Source of the DNA: JANXQG01 sp963824275
GTDB lineage: Bacteria; Planctomycetota; Planctomycetia; Pirellulales; Thermoguttaceae
Direction: 5' to 3'
DNA: 64,000 nt
Assembly (NCBI GenBank): GCA_963824275.1
Contig: CAWGOT010000006.1
Location: 124,001-188,000, forward strand
Below are positions 1 through 10,232 of the stretch, piece after piece. The stretch's first letter is position 1, and each line of letters starts with the position of its first letter. The translations under genes were made by a program, and so were the position numbers. A model generated the notes under the pieces. That model was not told the DNA's origin. It worked only from the letters and a program-made list of their open reading frames with translations, and made no database searches.

Positions 1-22
1 CCTGGAAAGCGAGGAGCCTATC

Positions 23-322
23 ATGGGGTTCAATTTATGGAATAAGTTCATCGCGGCAAGCACAGCCCTGGCTGCCGCCGCGATCCTGACCTGCGCCGCG
101 GCGCTGCTCGACGCGCTTCTGCCCAAAGAGTCGTTCGCCGCGTTTCTCACGAGTATGGCTCTGCTCGGATTGGCGGTGACGGGAGTCCTGGTCGGCTACA
201 CATGGGCCTGCGACAAGTGCGAGGGTTATTTCCAAGGGCGACTCGACCGGCTACTGAGCGTGGGCAGGCCGGAGACGAGTCGCCGCATTCCCATCAAAAA
301 GGAGAAAAAGCTATGGACCTGA
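23..322 (+). CDS. Small membrane protein ahead of kdp operon
   Basis: This 99-residue protein has unknown function. The start follows a GAGGAG ribosome site at 11-16. Two hydrophobic stretches (about residues 10-32 and 40-62) predict a two-helix membrane protein. A CxxC pair (ACDKC) follows the second helix, and the tail is basic. Its 3' end overlaps the next small gene by 10 bases, so it is probably the first visible cistron of the kdp transcript. I know of no Kdp subunit like it; the operon link is from position only. Confidence 0.55.
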   Translation: MGFNLWNKFIAASTALAAAAILTCAAALLDALLPKESFAAFLTSMALLGLAVTGVLVGYTWACDKCEGYFQGRLDRLLSVGRPETSRRIPIKKEKKLWT

Positions 323-408
323 CAGTTTGGTTACCATCAATGATTGTATTAGGCGTGGCGGCATTCGCCTTGCTGTTCGCCTTCGTGCCCCTCTGTGACA
401 AGGTATGA
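313..408 (+). CDS. 31-residue membrane peptide before kdpF
   Basis: This is a 31-residue, one-helix peptide (MDLTVWLPSM... ending PLCDKV). It sits behind an AAGGAGAAAAAG ribosome site and ends 13 bases before kdpF. Similar tiny one-helix peptides are often found just before kdpF in bacterial kdp operons, as I recall, but I know of no assigned role. It is too short for routine gene calling. The clean ribosome site, the overlap with the preceding gene and the tight spacing to kdpF support it being real. Confidence 0.6.
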   Translation: MDLTVWLPSMIVLGVAAFALLFAFVPLCDKV

Positions 409-421
409 AAGGAAATATGAG

Positions 422-511
422 ATGGGTGTTCTGACCTGGCTGACCGCCGTAGTAACGGTGTTGCTCTTGGTTTACCTGTTTGCCGCACTGGTGCGGCCGG
501 AGTGGTTCTGA
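422..511 (+). CDS. kdpF: Potassium-transporting ATPase subunit KdpF
   Basis: This is a 29-residue single-helix peptide (MGVLTWLTAV... ending LVRPEWF). The ending and length are typical of KdpF, the small subunit that stabilises the KdpABC complex in the cytoplasmic membrane. It lies 24 bases before kdpA behind a GGAAATATGAG leader. The gene is shorter than usual annotation cut-offs, so automatic annotation may miss it. Confidence 0.88.
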   Translation: MGVLTWLTAVVTVLLLVYLFAALVRPEWF

Positions 512-535
512 GCCACGTTTCAGTAGGAAAGGTGC

Positions 536-2407
536 ATGACGATGTTTGATTTTCACATCTGGTTTCTTCCCCTTCTAGTCTATGCCGCAGCGTTCGCGCT
601 GGCGGTCCCGATCGGCCTGTACATGGCCCGCGTGTTCGATGGCCGCGGGCCACGTCTGTCGGCACGCCGGGATGGCTTCGCTGGATCGAATCGCGGCTGG
701 ACACCGGCCCGCAGAACTGGAAGCAGTATGCGCTGGCGTTCATGATTTTCAACGCCCTGACGTTCGTCGTCGGGTTCGCGATCCTGAGCTCTGCAACCCT
801 ATCTGCCGCTGAACCCGGACGGCAAGAAAATGCTCGCTCCGACCACGATCTTCAACACGGTCTGCTCGTTTTTGACGAACACCAACCTGCAGGACTACTC
901 CGGCGAGGTCCACCTCTCCTACTTCAGCCAGATATTCTTCATCTGCTGGAAGCAGGCCATTTCGCCGATGATCGGCATGGCGGCCCTGGTGGCGATCATC
1001 CGCGGCCTTCGCGGCGACAAGCACATGGGCAATTTCTACGTCGATCTGTGGCGGGGGACGGCCTACGTCTTCATTCCGCTGTGTCTCATTGTCGGCAGTG
1101 CTGCTCATCGCCAGCGGCGTGCCCATGACGCTGGATGGAAATGCGCAGGCGACCACGCTGGAGCCGGGGGCGATGGGGACCGACAGCAATGGTCAGCCGA
1201 CCCTGGTCCAACAGATCGCCCGAGGCCCCGTGGCAGCCATCGTTGCGGTCAAACAGTTCGGCACCAATGGAGGCGGCTTCTTCGGGGTCAATAGCGCCCA
1301 TCCGTTTGAAAACCCCAATGCGTTCAGCAATCTTCTGTCCTGCATCGGAATCTTCCTGCTGCCCGTGGCGACGCTGGTGATGTTCGGCAAGATGCTCAAG
1401 CGTTACCGGGACGCAGCCGTGATTTTCGGCGTGATGCTCGTGCTCTCCGTGGGGACCGTCGCCTGGGCGATTTGGTACGACACGCTCCAGCCGAACCCGG
1501 CCCTGACTGCCCATGCGGCGCGGACCTACTCCATGTCGAACGTCACGACTGCCGACCATGCGCCGCTGGGCGACGTGGCGGTTCCGGCGGTCGCCGGCCT
1601 TCCTGTGGACCAGTCCTTGGGCAACCTGGAAGGAAAAGAACTCCGTTTTGGGACCGTGGCGGGTTCGACGTGGGCGGCCCTCACGACCAACACCTCGAAC
1701 GGATCGGTCAACTGCATGCACGACAGCCTGAACCCGCTGGCCGGACTCGTGCCGCTGACGGGCATGTGGCTCAACTGCATCTGGGGCGGCGTCGGCGTGG
1801 GGCTGATCAACCTTCCTGATTTACCTCGTGATTGGAGTCTTTCTCGCGGGGCTGATGGTCGGCCGAACGCCCGAATACATGGGCAAGAAGGTCGAGGCGC
1901 GGGAGATGAAACTGGCGGCCCTGGCCTTGTTGATCCATCCGTTGATGATCTTGGCTCCCACGGGCCTCTTCGCGGCCACGGACTGGGGCATCAAGGCGGA
2001 AAGCAATCCGGGGGCCCACGGGTTTTCCCAAGTCCTTTATCAGTTCACTTCGTGCTCGGCCAACAACGGCTCCGGGTTCGAGGGCCTGGCAGACACCTGG
2101 GGATTCAACAACGCCGGACGACAACCCCTCGCCGCCGGCCCCCACGAGCCCGCCGCTGGACATTGCCACGGGATTGGTGATGCTCTTCAGCCGCTTCATC
2201 CCGATCATCGCCCCCATCGCCTTTGCGGGGAGCCTGGCCGCCAAGAAACCCACGCCCGTTACCGTGGGGACGTTGCGTACGGATACGATTACCTTCGGCT
2301 TCGTCCTGCTGGGCACGATCCTCCTCGTCGGGGCGCTGCTCTTCCTGCCGGTGGCCGCGCTGGGACCGGTCGCGGAACATTTCGGGCCGCTGCCCTTTGG
2401 AGGTTAG
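536..2407 (+). CDS. kdpA: KdpA potassium channel subunit (five frame breaks)
   Basis: KdpA is the K+-binding, channel-like subunit of the high-affinity KdpFABC ATPase. Homology runs over the whole length, from MTMFDFHIWFLPLL to the stop at 2405-2407. It includes the pore-loop signatures GTNGGGFFG (near 1260) and ANNGSGFEGL (near 2060). No single frame is open throughout: the frame changes near 655, 795, 1095, 1815 and 2120. The last four are each explained by one extra base (for example GGC-A-GTG near 1095). The first is +2 or -1. Since kdpB and kdpC are kept and the residues on both sides of each break are conserved, sequence error is likelier than decay. The expected product is about 620 residues. 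Confidence 0.85.
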
Positions 2408-2410
2408 GCG

Positions 2411-4688
2411 ATGAAGACGAATCGAAAGAAGAATATGAAAATTACCGACACACACGGTCAACGGAGAAACACAATGTCCACCACGCTCACCCAAAGGAAC
2501 CGCCAGGTCGCTGGCCCCGCGTCCGAAGAACTCAAACTCGGCCGGCGGCACAGTCGCAAGGCCGGGTTGTTCGACCCGGAGCTGCTGAAGACGGCCTTCC
2601 GGCAGTCGTTCGTCATGCTTCGCCCCGACATCCAGTGGAAGAACCCGGTGATGTTCACGGTCGAGGTGGGAACGGTGCTGACCATCATCTACACGATCGC
2701 CAACCTCTTGGGCTACCAGAGCGCGGCCGGGCTCGGTTATCTGTTGGCGCTGGATTTCTGGCTGGTGGCGACGTTGCTCTTCGCGAACTTCGCCTCCGCC
2801 ATTGCGGAGGCCCGCGGCAAGGCCCAGGCCGATGCCTTGCGGAAGACGCGGCGTGCCACTCCGGCCCGCCGCTTCCGCAAGGACGGGACGATCGAGCAGG
2901 CGGTTTCCACCGACCTCCGCAACGGGAGACCAGGTGGAAGTGGTGGCGGGCGAGGTGATCCCCGGCGACGGCGAAATCGTCGAGGGCGTGGCCTCCATCG
3001 ACGAATCGGCGATTACCGGCGAGTCGGCCCCCGTGATCCGCGAGGCCGGCGGCGACCGCTCGGGCGTCACGGGGGGCACGCGGGTCCTATCCGACCGGAT
3101 CGTCGTCGAGATCACCGCTCCCGCCGGCGGCTCGTTCCTCGACCGCATGATTGCCCTGGTCGAAGGGGCCATCCGCCAACGGACGCCCAATGAAATCGCC
3201 CTCTCCGTCGTGCTGGCCGTGTTCACGCTGATCTTCCTGATCGTGACCGCCACGCTCTGGCCGATCGCCTACAACGTCGAGTTGTACATGAAGGATTTTG
3301 TCGGCGCTAGCGACCGCATCTTGAGCCTCGGCACCGACGTGCCGACGCTGGTGGCCCTGCTGGTGTGCCTGATTCCCACGACGATCGGCGCCCTGTTGGC
3401 GGCCATCGGCATCGCCGGCATGGACCGCGCCTTGCGGGCCAACATCATGGCCAAGAGCGGAAAGGCGGTGGAAGTGGCGGGCGACGTCGATACGCTGCTC
3501 TTGGACAAGACGGGAACGATCACCATCGGCAACCGCCGCGCCACGCAGTTCGTGCCCTTCGACGGCTTTACTGCGGCGGACGTCGGACGCCTGGCGGCCC
3601 AAGCTTCTGCGGCCGACGAAACGCCCGAGGGCAGGAGCATCGTCGAGCTGTTCCACGGTTCCGCCGGCGGCAATGGCGATGCCGGCGGGCACCACGTACC
3701 GGCGGTCGACGTGCAGAAAACCGGCGGCGACGTTCCGGTCCCGGCCGGATCGCGGTTCGTGGCTTTCTCCGCGCAAACGCGAATGAGCGGCGTCGACTTG
3801 CCGAATGGGCAGTTAATTCGCAAGGGAGCGCCGGACGCGATGCTCCGCCACGTGCAGAAGCAAAACGGTGCGGCACCGGCCTCCGCCGACCGGGTCATCG
3901 CGGAAGTCGCCTCGAAAGGGGCCACGCCCTTGCTGGTCAGCGAGGGCAGCCGGATCGCCGGAATGGTGGTCCTGGAAGACATCCTCAAGCCGGGCATCGC
4001 CGAGCGCTTCGAGCGCCTGCGGCGAATGGGCCTGCGGACCGTGATGGTGACGGGCGACAACCCCTTGACGGCCGCGGCGATCGCCAAGCAGGCGGGCGTC
4101 GACGACTTCATCGCCGAAGCGACCCCCGAGGCCAAACTGGCCTACATCCGCAAGGAACAGGCCGGCGGCAAGCTGGTGGCCATGATGGGCGACGGCACGA
4201 ACGACGCCCCGGCACTGGCCCAGGCCGACGTTGGCGTGGCGATGAACTCCGGCACCCAGGCCGCCAAGGAGGCGGGCAACATGGTCGATCTCGACAGCGA
4301 TCCCACGAAGCTGATCGAGGTCGTCGAGATCGGCAAGCAACTGCTGATGACCCGCGGGGCACTGACCACGTTTTCCATCGCCAACGACCTGGCCAAGTAT
4401 TTTGCCATCATCCCGGCCCTGTTTGCCGCGACGCTGCCTTGGCTGAAGCCGTTGGACATCATGGGCCTGCATTCCGCCACGTCGGCGATCCTCTCGGCGG
4501 TGATCTTCAACGCGATCATCATTCCGTTGCTGATCCCCATCGCGCTGAAGGGAGTCAAGTATCGCCCCGTGGGGGCCGACGCCCTGCTCCGCCGCAACCT
4601 GCTGATCTGGGGATTGGGCGGCGTGATCGTCCCGTTCGTCGGCATCAAGCTGATCGACATGATCCTGGTGGCCGTGCATTTGGTTTAA
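2411..4688 (+). CDS. kdpB: KdpB P-type ATPase subunit (one frame break)
   Basis: KdpB hydrolyses ATP to drive K+ import. Visible P-type signatures are the ITGESAP actuator motif near 3020, the phosphorylated DKTGT (Asp codon at 3504) and GDGTNDAPALAQ near 4190. The C-terminal membrane helices are present. One extra base near 2926 (AACGGG-A-GAC) breaks the frame within a sequence that is otherwise continuous. The start is either 2411, with GGAGG seven bases before it, or 2474 (MSTTLTQRN), with GGAG seven bases before it; both are in frame. The stop of kdpA lies three bases before 2411, so the two are co-translated. Confidence 0.9.
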
Positions 4689-4695
4689 TTTACCG

Positions 4696-4778
4696 GTAGG
4701 GTGGGACCGGCGAGCTGTGCGTCAGGCCGACCATGTACCCATGGTCGGCCTGAGGTACAGCGAAGCGCAGGCCCACCA
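4696..4778 (+). repeat. Nested palindromic repeat between kdpB and kdpC
   Basis: The element opens with TAGGGTGGGACC and closes with GGCCCACC, matching the outer parts of repeats at 37004 and 37570. Inside it is a perfect 14-bp stem: TCAGGCCGACCATG at 4722-4735, loop TACC, and its complement at 4740-4753. The inner stem belongs to the CCATGTACCCATGG family seen at 19017, 19120, 28862 and 48449. It lies in the 110-bp gap between two genes of one operon, so it would be transcribed and could fold in the mRNA. Confidence 0.8.
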
Positions 4779-4798
4779 ATGAACTTAGGAGACAGAAC

Positions 4799-5851
4799 AT
4801 GTTTGCCCATTTACGCGCAAATCTCTGGTTGTTGGTCCTCACCGTGCTGCTTTGCTCGGTGCTGTATCCCCTGGTGTTATTGGGAGTCGGTCAGACGGTG
4901 TTCCATGACAAGGCCCAGGGAAGCCTCGTGACCGATGCACAAGGCCATGCGATCGGCTCGCGGCTGATCGCCCAACCGTTCACGTCCGACGAGTATTTTC
5001 AACCGCGGCCTTCGGCGGCATCGTACAACGCTGCCGCCTCCGGCGCTTCCAACCTGGCGGGCAACAACTACCAGCTTCGGGACCGCGTCGCGCGCCAGCT
5101 TGGTCCGATCGTAAAATATCGCAGCGGCCCCAAGCAGGGCCAACTCGTCGCCCCGGACGTCGAGGCCTGGTTCCAGAAGGACGAATTGGACGGGAAGGCC
5201 GGCGGTCGCGTGGCCCAATGGGCATCGCTGCATTCGGGCATCGCCGGGTCGTGGCTCCACGACTGGGTCAAGGCCGACAAGAAAAATGCCGACTACGTGG
5301 CGGCCTGGGAGGCGGCCAACGCGGCCGATGTCAGCAAATGGAAAAGCGACAACAACAGTCCGGATCCCAAGCCCGAGGACCTGGCCGCCGGCATTGCGGG
5401 CGGCTTCTTCGCCACCTTCTCGAAGGAACATCCCGGCACTTTTCCCGGCGTCGCAGAGTTTGAGAAGGACGGCAAGACGGCCAAGACTGTCGGCCCCGTC
5501 AAGGAGGGCAGCGACATTCAATCGTTGTTCTTCGATCTCTGGCTGCAGGCGCACCCCGACGTGGACCTGGAACCCGTCCCGGCCGACATGGTGATGACCT
5601 CCGGTTCGGGCCTGGACCCCGACATTACGCTCAGCAATGCCCGCTGGCAACTCGACAATCGCGTGGCGGCCGCTTGGGCCAAGAAGACCAGCCGCAACGA
5701 ACAAGAACTGCACAAGGAGATCGAGAAGCTGCTCGAGGAGAAGAGCGCCGCTCCGCTAGGCGGGCTGGCGGGTGTGCCGCTGGTCAATGTATTGGAGGTC
5801 AATCTCGCCTTGCGGGAACGCTATCCACAGAAGGCCGAGGCGGGCAAGTAA
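4799..5851 (+). CDS. kdpC: KdpC potassium-transporting ATPase subunit, long form
   Basis: KdpC is the single-span accessory subunit of KdpFABC. The start follows a TTAGGAGA ribosome site. One N-terminal helix (residues 8-30) is followed by QPFTSDEYFQPRPSA and, near the C-terminus, the GSGLDPDIT motif that is diagnostic of the family. The protein has 350 residues against about 190 in E. coli. The extra 150 or so lie between the early YQLRDRV region and the GSGLDPDIT motif and are rich in charged residues and Trp. The frame is intact. No kdpD or kdpE follows: the next gene is on the other strand and ends 10 bases away. Confidence 0.92.
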   Translation: MFAHLRANLWLLVLTVLLCSVLYPLVLLGVGQTVFHDKAQGSLVTDAQGHAIGSRLIAQPFTSDEYFQPRPSAASYNAAASGASNLAGNNYQLRDRVARQLGPIVKYRSGPKQGQLVAPDVEAWFQKDELDGKAGGRVAQWASLHSGIAGSWLHDWVKADKKNADYVAAWEAANAADVSKWKSDNNSPDPKPEDLAAGIAGGFFATFSKEHPGTFPGVAEFEKDGKTAKTVGPVKEGSDIQSLFFDLWLQAHPDVDLEPVPADMVMTSGSGLDPDITLSNARWQLDNRVAAAWAKKTSRNEQELHKEIEKLLEEKSAAPLGGLAGVPLVNVLEVNLALRERYPQKAEAGK

Positions 5852-5860
5852 TGCCTCCAG

Positions 5861-7381
5861 TCACAATAGGATCATAGTCACGAGCACGAAGATCGGCAGC
5901 AGGATGCCGAAACTGTAGACCATGTAGCCGAAGAAACTGGGCATGGCTACTCCCGACTTCTCGGCGATCGACTTGACGAGAAAATTCGGGCCGTTGCCGA
6001 TGTAGGTCATGGCGCCCATGAATACCGAGCCCAGGCTGATTGCGGCCAGAAGCGACGTTTGGACCCCGGCTACGGCCGGTTGCCCTGCCAGCGTGCGCCG
6101 CTTCAAAAAACAGGGCATAGGTCGGGGCATTGTCGAGCACAGCCGAGAGGCTGCCGCTGGCCCAGAAGAAATGGGCCGGGGTTGCCAGCCCCAGCGCCGG
6201 CCCCTTCACGTCGACGATCTGCAGGGGAACCTGCATGCAGATGAAGATGCCGAGGAACAATACGGCCACTTCCAGAATCGCCCGATAATTGAAGTCGTTG
6301 TCGCGCCGCACTGCCAGCCCGCTCCACAGCGACACGACGACCATTCCCAGTTGCACCGTCTCGCGGAGATAGACCCACGGATACCATGCCGTTCCCGACA
6401 AGGTCTTGCCGGGATCCAGAAGTGCAACGGAGAGAATCACGCCCAGCAAGAGAAGTGCGTTGGGCCACAAGCCGCGGAAACCGAGCGGGCGAACCTCGGA
6501 TTCGTCGCGCTGAAGATCGCGGACCGATTCGTGCCGATAACAGGCGACGCGATCCCACAAATAGTAGCTGACCAGCAATAGTCCATTCACCGCCAGCCAG
6601 GCGGGCCAGAGTTTCAGCGTCCACAAGAACGGGACGCCAAACTGGTAGCCCAGAAACAGGGGCGGACCCAAGGGCAACAGGCAGCCGCCACAGTTGCAAA
6701 CGATGAAAATGAACATGACCACCGTGTGCTTGACCTGTTTGCGTTCGGCGTTGGTCTCTAGCAGAGGGCGGATCAAAAGCATCGCCGCGCCCGTCGTGCC
6801 GATCAGGTTGGCTAGCAAGGCGCCGACCGCCAGGAAAAGTGTGTTGGTCAACGGATGGGCCGGCAGATCGCCTTCGATGCGGATCCCGCCGCTGATCGTG
6901 TACAAGCTGAACAGCAAAATGATGAACGGCAAGTATTGGTTGACGAGGGCGTTGGCAAGCACCGTACCGGCGACGTTCCAATCCAGTCCGCGGGAAGTGG
7001 GATTCGCCCAATAATCGACCGGCCAATGGCCCACGACGGACTGGTGATGCACGGCCAGATAATAAACCAGCACGGGCAGGCTCAGGCCGCCCGCCACGTA
7101 GAGCTTGTGCAAGTTGCTTTCCCACCACGGCGAGGCACGTGGAATGAGCGGCATCGCGGCAATGGCGACCAGCAGCAGGGCGAAGGGCAGGATCATCCAC
7201 GTCGGCGGGCAAGCCGCGGGCAGTGCGGCGGCGTCCTTCAACGCATGCAGCGGCCTTTCGGCAATCAGTGCGTCGCGCGCTGCGGCCCGCCGGCCGCGAC
7301 GGCGGCCAGGTAACTGGCCAGGATCGGCAAAAGAACAACGGTTGCGCGGTTCCGGGTGTCACGTTGCGGCTCACTTGTCAT
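5861..7381 (-). CDS. NhaD-type sodium/proton antiporter (frameshifted)
   Basis: This is a polytopic ion transporter of the ArsB/NhaD superfamily. About ten hydrophobic helices are visible, with motifs such as NLIGTTGAAMLL, CNCGGCLLPLGPP, SGSLSAVLDNAPTYA and YIGNGPNFLVKSI that match planctomycete NhaD-like antiporters. The frame breaks near 6105 and the last 80 residues continue in another frame to the stop at 5861-5863. A second probable break near 7280 links the main frame to an ATG at 7381 and a hydrophobic leader (VVLLPILASYLAAVAAG); otherwise translation would have to begin at a TTG at 7241. It converges tail to tail with kdpC. Na+ export would fit beside K+ uptake, but that is an inference. 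Confidence 0.75.
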
Positions 7382-7754
7382 TGAAGAATTACCCGCAGTT
7401 TATTCGATTTTGTTCATTATGGCAGATATGGGCGGAGCAGCAAAGTGGCACCGAGTGGCGGCCCTGGAAAGCGCGGACAAGTCACGGGTTCACATTCGTT
7501 GGCAGGGCATCGCCACTTTCCGGCGCAGACGATGCGCGATCTTATTGCAGTGCGGCCGCCGCGTTGTTTTGCCAATTGGGAACTTCCGCATAACGTGTCG
7601 CTCTTCGCCGACCGATTTCTTTCCGCTGGCTGATTGGCACTGCATTTGCGTACCCCTTGCACAACCCCAGCGCCGGAGTCGCCCAGGCTGTAGGCGTCAT
7701 CTCGCCGGCTGGCGACTGGGTATTTTTTTCCACCCCAAAATAAGGATGTGTCGC
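7382..7754. other. Intergenic region with sigma-54 promoter
   Basis: This stretch separates the antiporter start from the next plus-strand gene. No open frame here resembles a protein. The only clear signal is the sigma-54 type promoter at 7634-7649. Confidence 0.5.
7634..7649 (+). promoter_or_regulatory. Sigma-54 type -24/-12 promoter
   Basis: TTGGCACTGCATTTGC places GG at 7636-7637 and GC at 7648-7649 with exactly 10 bases between. This is the spacing and near consensus (TGGCAC-N5-TTGC) of RpoN promoters. It lies about 105 bases ahead of the secreted protein at 7755. Confidence 0.7.
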
Positions 7755-8291
7755 ATGAAACTCGGAACGATCTCTTGCACCGCTATTGTGATAACGTTGC
7801 TCGCAATTCCGCAAGTCGGCAGGTGTGCGCCGCCAACGCCGATTTACGCCCAACTTTCCAGTTCGATGAGCCAGCTTGCGAGCGTGGGAGGCACGCTCGT
7901 CAAGATGGATTCCAACGACGCGCTGAGCGGCTTGGACCACGACGACAAGGGGAAAGGCGTCGACATAACGATCAAGACCGAAGGGGTCTATTTCATGGTC
8001 GCCGCTATCCAAGTCGGCAAGGAGAAGGGTGACGGCGACGACTACATTAATGTCTGGATGAAGCAGAACGGCAAAGACGTCGACAACTCGGGCTGCCGTC
8101 AAGCCATCAAGGACCCCAAGTTCACCACGGTGCTGGTCTGCCAGGGGATCGCGGAATGCAAAGCCGGCGACAAGTTCAACGTGGTGATCTCCGCGAATTC
8201 GGCTGACAACGGCGTAGGGATTGTCAAGATCGCTCCCAAGGGAGAGCCCGCAATCCCGAGCATCATCTTCTCAATCTATAAGATCAACTAA
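7755..8291 (+). CDS. Secreted protein, possible C1q/TNF-like jelly roll
   Basis: This protein of about 178 residues starts with a signal peptide (MKLGTISCTAIVITLLAI... cleaved near residue 22). The mature part alternates short beta-strand-like segments: a GVYFMVAAIQVG strand, a WMKQNGKDV turn, a VLVCQGIAECKAGDKFNVVISA segment and a final strand IIFSIYKIN. The aromatic pattern and the order of Gly-Tyr, Asn-Gly and Gly-Asp turns resemble C1q/TNF-like domains; this is inference, not a firm match. ATG 7755 is preferred over ATG 7746 because AAGG lies too close to the latter. A sigma-54 promoter precedes it and a metal efflux operon follows. Confidence 0.6.
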   Translation: MKLGTISCTAIVITLLAIPQVGRCAPPTPIYAQLSSSMSQLASVGGTLVKMDSNDALSGLDHDDKGKGVDITIKTEGVYFMVAAIQVGKEKGDGDDYINVWMKQNGKDVDNSGCRQAIKDPKFTTVLVCQGIAECKAGDKFNVVISANSADNGVGIVKIAPKGEPAIPSIIFSIYKIN

Positions 8292-8466
8292 TTACGGCAA
8301 ACAGAAGTTGGCCACGCTGAGCAAAAACTGCACACGGATGGCACGGGTTCGCCTGTGTCACTGGCTGTTCTCTTTCGCCCGTGACTTTTCTTAAGCGCCG
8401 ACCCGCCAAGTCGTTGTGCCAATTACGAAGCAGGCTACTTGGCGCTCGTTGAAATGCAAGCGTTGT

Positions 8467-8483
8467 TTGGCACACGGTTTGCT
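8467..8483 (+). promoter_or_regulatory. Sigma-54 type promoter for efflux operon
   Basis: TTGGCACACGGTTTGCT has GG at 8469-8470 and GC at 8481-8482, 10 bases apart, and nearly matches the RpoN consensus. It is about 100 bases ahead of the HlyD-family adaptor gene at 8583 and is probably its promoter. Confidence 0.7.
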
Positions 8484-8582
8484 AAAGCTCGCTTGTTCTG
8501 AAACCGGCAACGGGCGCCTTGCGTGCGCTGATATGCGCGGTTGCCTCGGCAAGAATGGCACACGTGCCGGTACGTTTGATAT

Positions 8583-10232
8583 GTGCGCCGACCACGTAAA
8601 ATAGCCTGTCGTTTATCCGGTTGCCGATGGAAAAGCCACCATGCCAATCCCACTTGGGAACCTCCGCGCAAAAATGCAAACGTCGCCGATCCGCGCTCAA
8701 ATCCGACGCCGCCGAGCGCTTCAAAACGCGCTGGGCAGGCTTCACAACTGCAGCCGGTAGGTTGGCTGCGTGTCATTCGCTCCGAACCGCCAAAGAGGGC
8801 AGGGATTTTGCTCGGCATCTTGGCACTCCTAACCGCTGGGGCGATAGCCTATGGGGCCGGAAAGCTGCTTTGGACAACTCCGGTCGCCGCAAAAGCAGGG
8901 CCCCCTGCCACGAAGAGCTTGGACGTGAAATTGGTTGACGGCAAACCGAACAGCCTTCTCGTGCCCGAAGCCGCGCGAACGTCGCTGGGCATCTCGAAGC
9001 GCGGCGTCGACCAAATCGCAGTCGCCACGCTGCCGACCCGCGAGCGGCCCCTGGAGATGCCCGGCTCAACGGCCCTCGATCCCGCCCGCTTGATCCGCAT
9101 CCGCGTCCGTTTCACGCCGGCCGAAGTGGTGGAGATCGGCAAGATCGACGATCCCCACGCCTCTCCCGGAGAGACTTTGCCGGTCCGCCGCGACTTGCAG
9201 GCCGGCGACCCGGTGAAGAAGGGTGATCTCCTGGCGGTGCTTTATAGCGTTGACTTGGGCAACAAGAAAAACGATCTTTTCGACGCCCTCTCGCAGTTGC
9301 GCCTGGACGAAGAGGTGCTCAAGCGGGCCGAGGACTACAAAACGTCCGTGCCGGAGGTCTTTCTGCTCAACGCCCAGCGCAACGTGCAGGCCGACATCAA
9401 TGCCGTCAGCCGGGCTGAGAATACCCTGAAGACCTGGGCCATCCCGGAAGAGGAGATTCAGGCCGTCCGCGATGAGGTGAAGAATTATACGACCGATCAA
9501 GACCGAAGGGCCAAGGAGAAGGATCGGCTGAAGCAGTGGGCCCGCGTGGAATTGAAGGCCCCTGACGACGGGTTCGTCATCGAGCAGAACGTCGCCTTGC
9601 ACGAGACCATCGTCGACAACACGACCAATCTCTTCCAGATCGCCAAAGTCGACTCGCTGGTCGTGCTGGCCTTCGTGCCCGAGGACGACCTGCCGGCACT
9701 GCAGGACTTGAAGGCCCGCACGCAGAATCACATTGCTTGGACCGTGCGCACGGTCGGAACCAAATCCGTTGCGGGGCTGGTGGATGATATCGGCTACTTG
9801 ATCGACCCCAACCAGCACACGGCCGTGGTTCGGGGCCACATTCCCAATGCGGACGGATTGCTGCGGGCCGGACAGTTCGTGACTGCCACCGTGCAACTGC
9901 TGCCGCCCAAGAACGTCGTGGAAGTGCCAATCGGGGCCCTGGTGGAAGACGGCAAGGACTCGATCGTCTTCGTGCAAAGCGATCCCAAAGAACCGATCTA
10001 CACGATGCGCCGCGTGCAGGTGACCAACCGCTTCGAGCGTACGGCCTATGTCCGCAGCGTGCCCCTGTCCAAAGATGAGGCGCGGGCGGCTGCGGACGAA
10101 GGATCGCCCTCTGCGGAGCCGCTCAGCGAGGGGGAGCGAGTTCTCACCACGGGATCGCTGGAACTCAAGACTGCGCTGGAGAACAAGCAATCGGAGGCGG
10201 CCAAGCCCGAAGAGGCGGTGAAGGCTTCCTAA
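8583..10232 (+). CDS. HlyD/CusB-family efflux adaptor (copy 1)
   Basis: This is the periplasmic adaptor of an RND metal or drug efflux system. A single anchor helix is seen at about residues 70-92. It is followed by barrel-sandwich and helical hairpin regions (LRLDEEVLKRAEDYK, RNVQADINAVSRAEN) and a beta-barrel with GHIPNADGLLRAGQFVTATV, typical of HlyD/CusB proteins. It closely resembles the second adaptor at 14752 through the middle 450 residues. The open frame begins at a GTG (8583) and the true start is uncertain because the N-terminal 60 residues look non-homologous. Its stop is directly followed by the ATG of the pump gene, so the two form an operon. Confidence 0.85.
   Translation: MRRPRKIACRLSGCRWKSHHANPTWEPPRKNANVADPRSNPTPPSASKRAGQASQLQPVGWLRVIRSEPPKRAGILLGILALLTAGAIAYGAGKLLWTTPVAAKAGPPATKSLDVKLVDGKPNSLLVPEAARTSLGISKRGVDQIAVATLPTRERPLEMPGSTALDPARLIRIRVRFTPAEVVEIGKIDDPHASPGETLPVRRDLQAGDPVKKGDLLAVLYSVDLGNKKNDLFDALSQLRLDEEVLKRAEDYKTSVPEVFLLNAQRNVQADINAVSRAENTLKTWAIPEEEIQAVRDEVKNYTTDQDRRAKEKDRLKQWARVELKAPDDGFVIEQNVALHETIVDNTTNLFQIAKVDSLVVLAFVPEDDLPALQDLKARTQNHIAWTVRTVGTKSVAGLVDDIGYLIDPNQHTAVVRGHIPNADGLLRAGQFVTATVQLLPPKNVVEVPIGALVEDGKDSIVFVQSDPKEPIYTMRRVQVTNRFERTAYVRSVPLSKDEARAAADEGSPSAEPLSEGERVLTTGSLELKTALENKQSEAAKPEEAVKAS

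Noticed and set aside
536..2407. Programmed frameshifting in kdpA
   Set aside because: Five breaks at unrelated sites, with no shared slippery sequence, do not fit programmed shifting.
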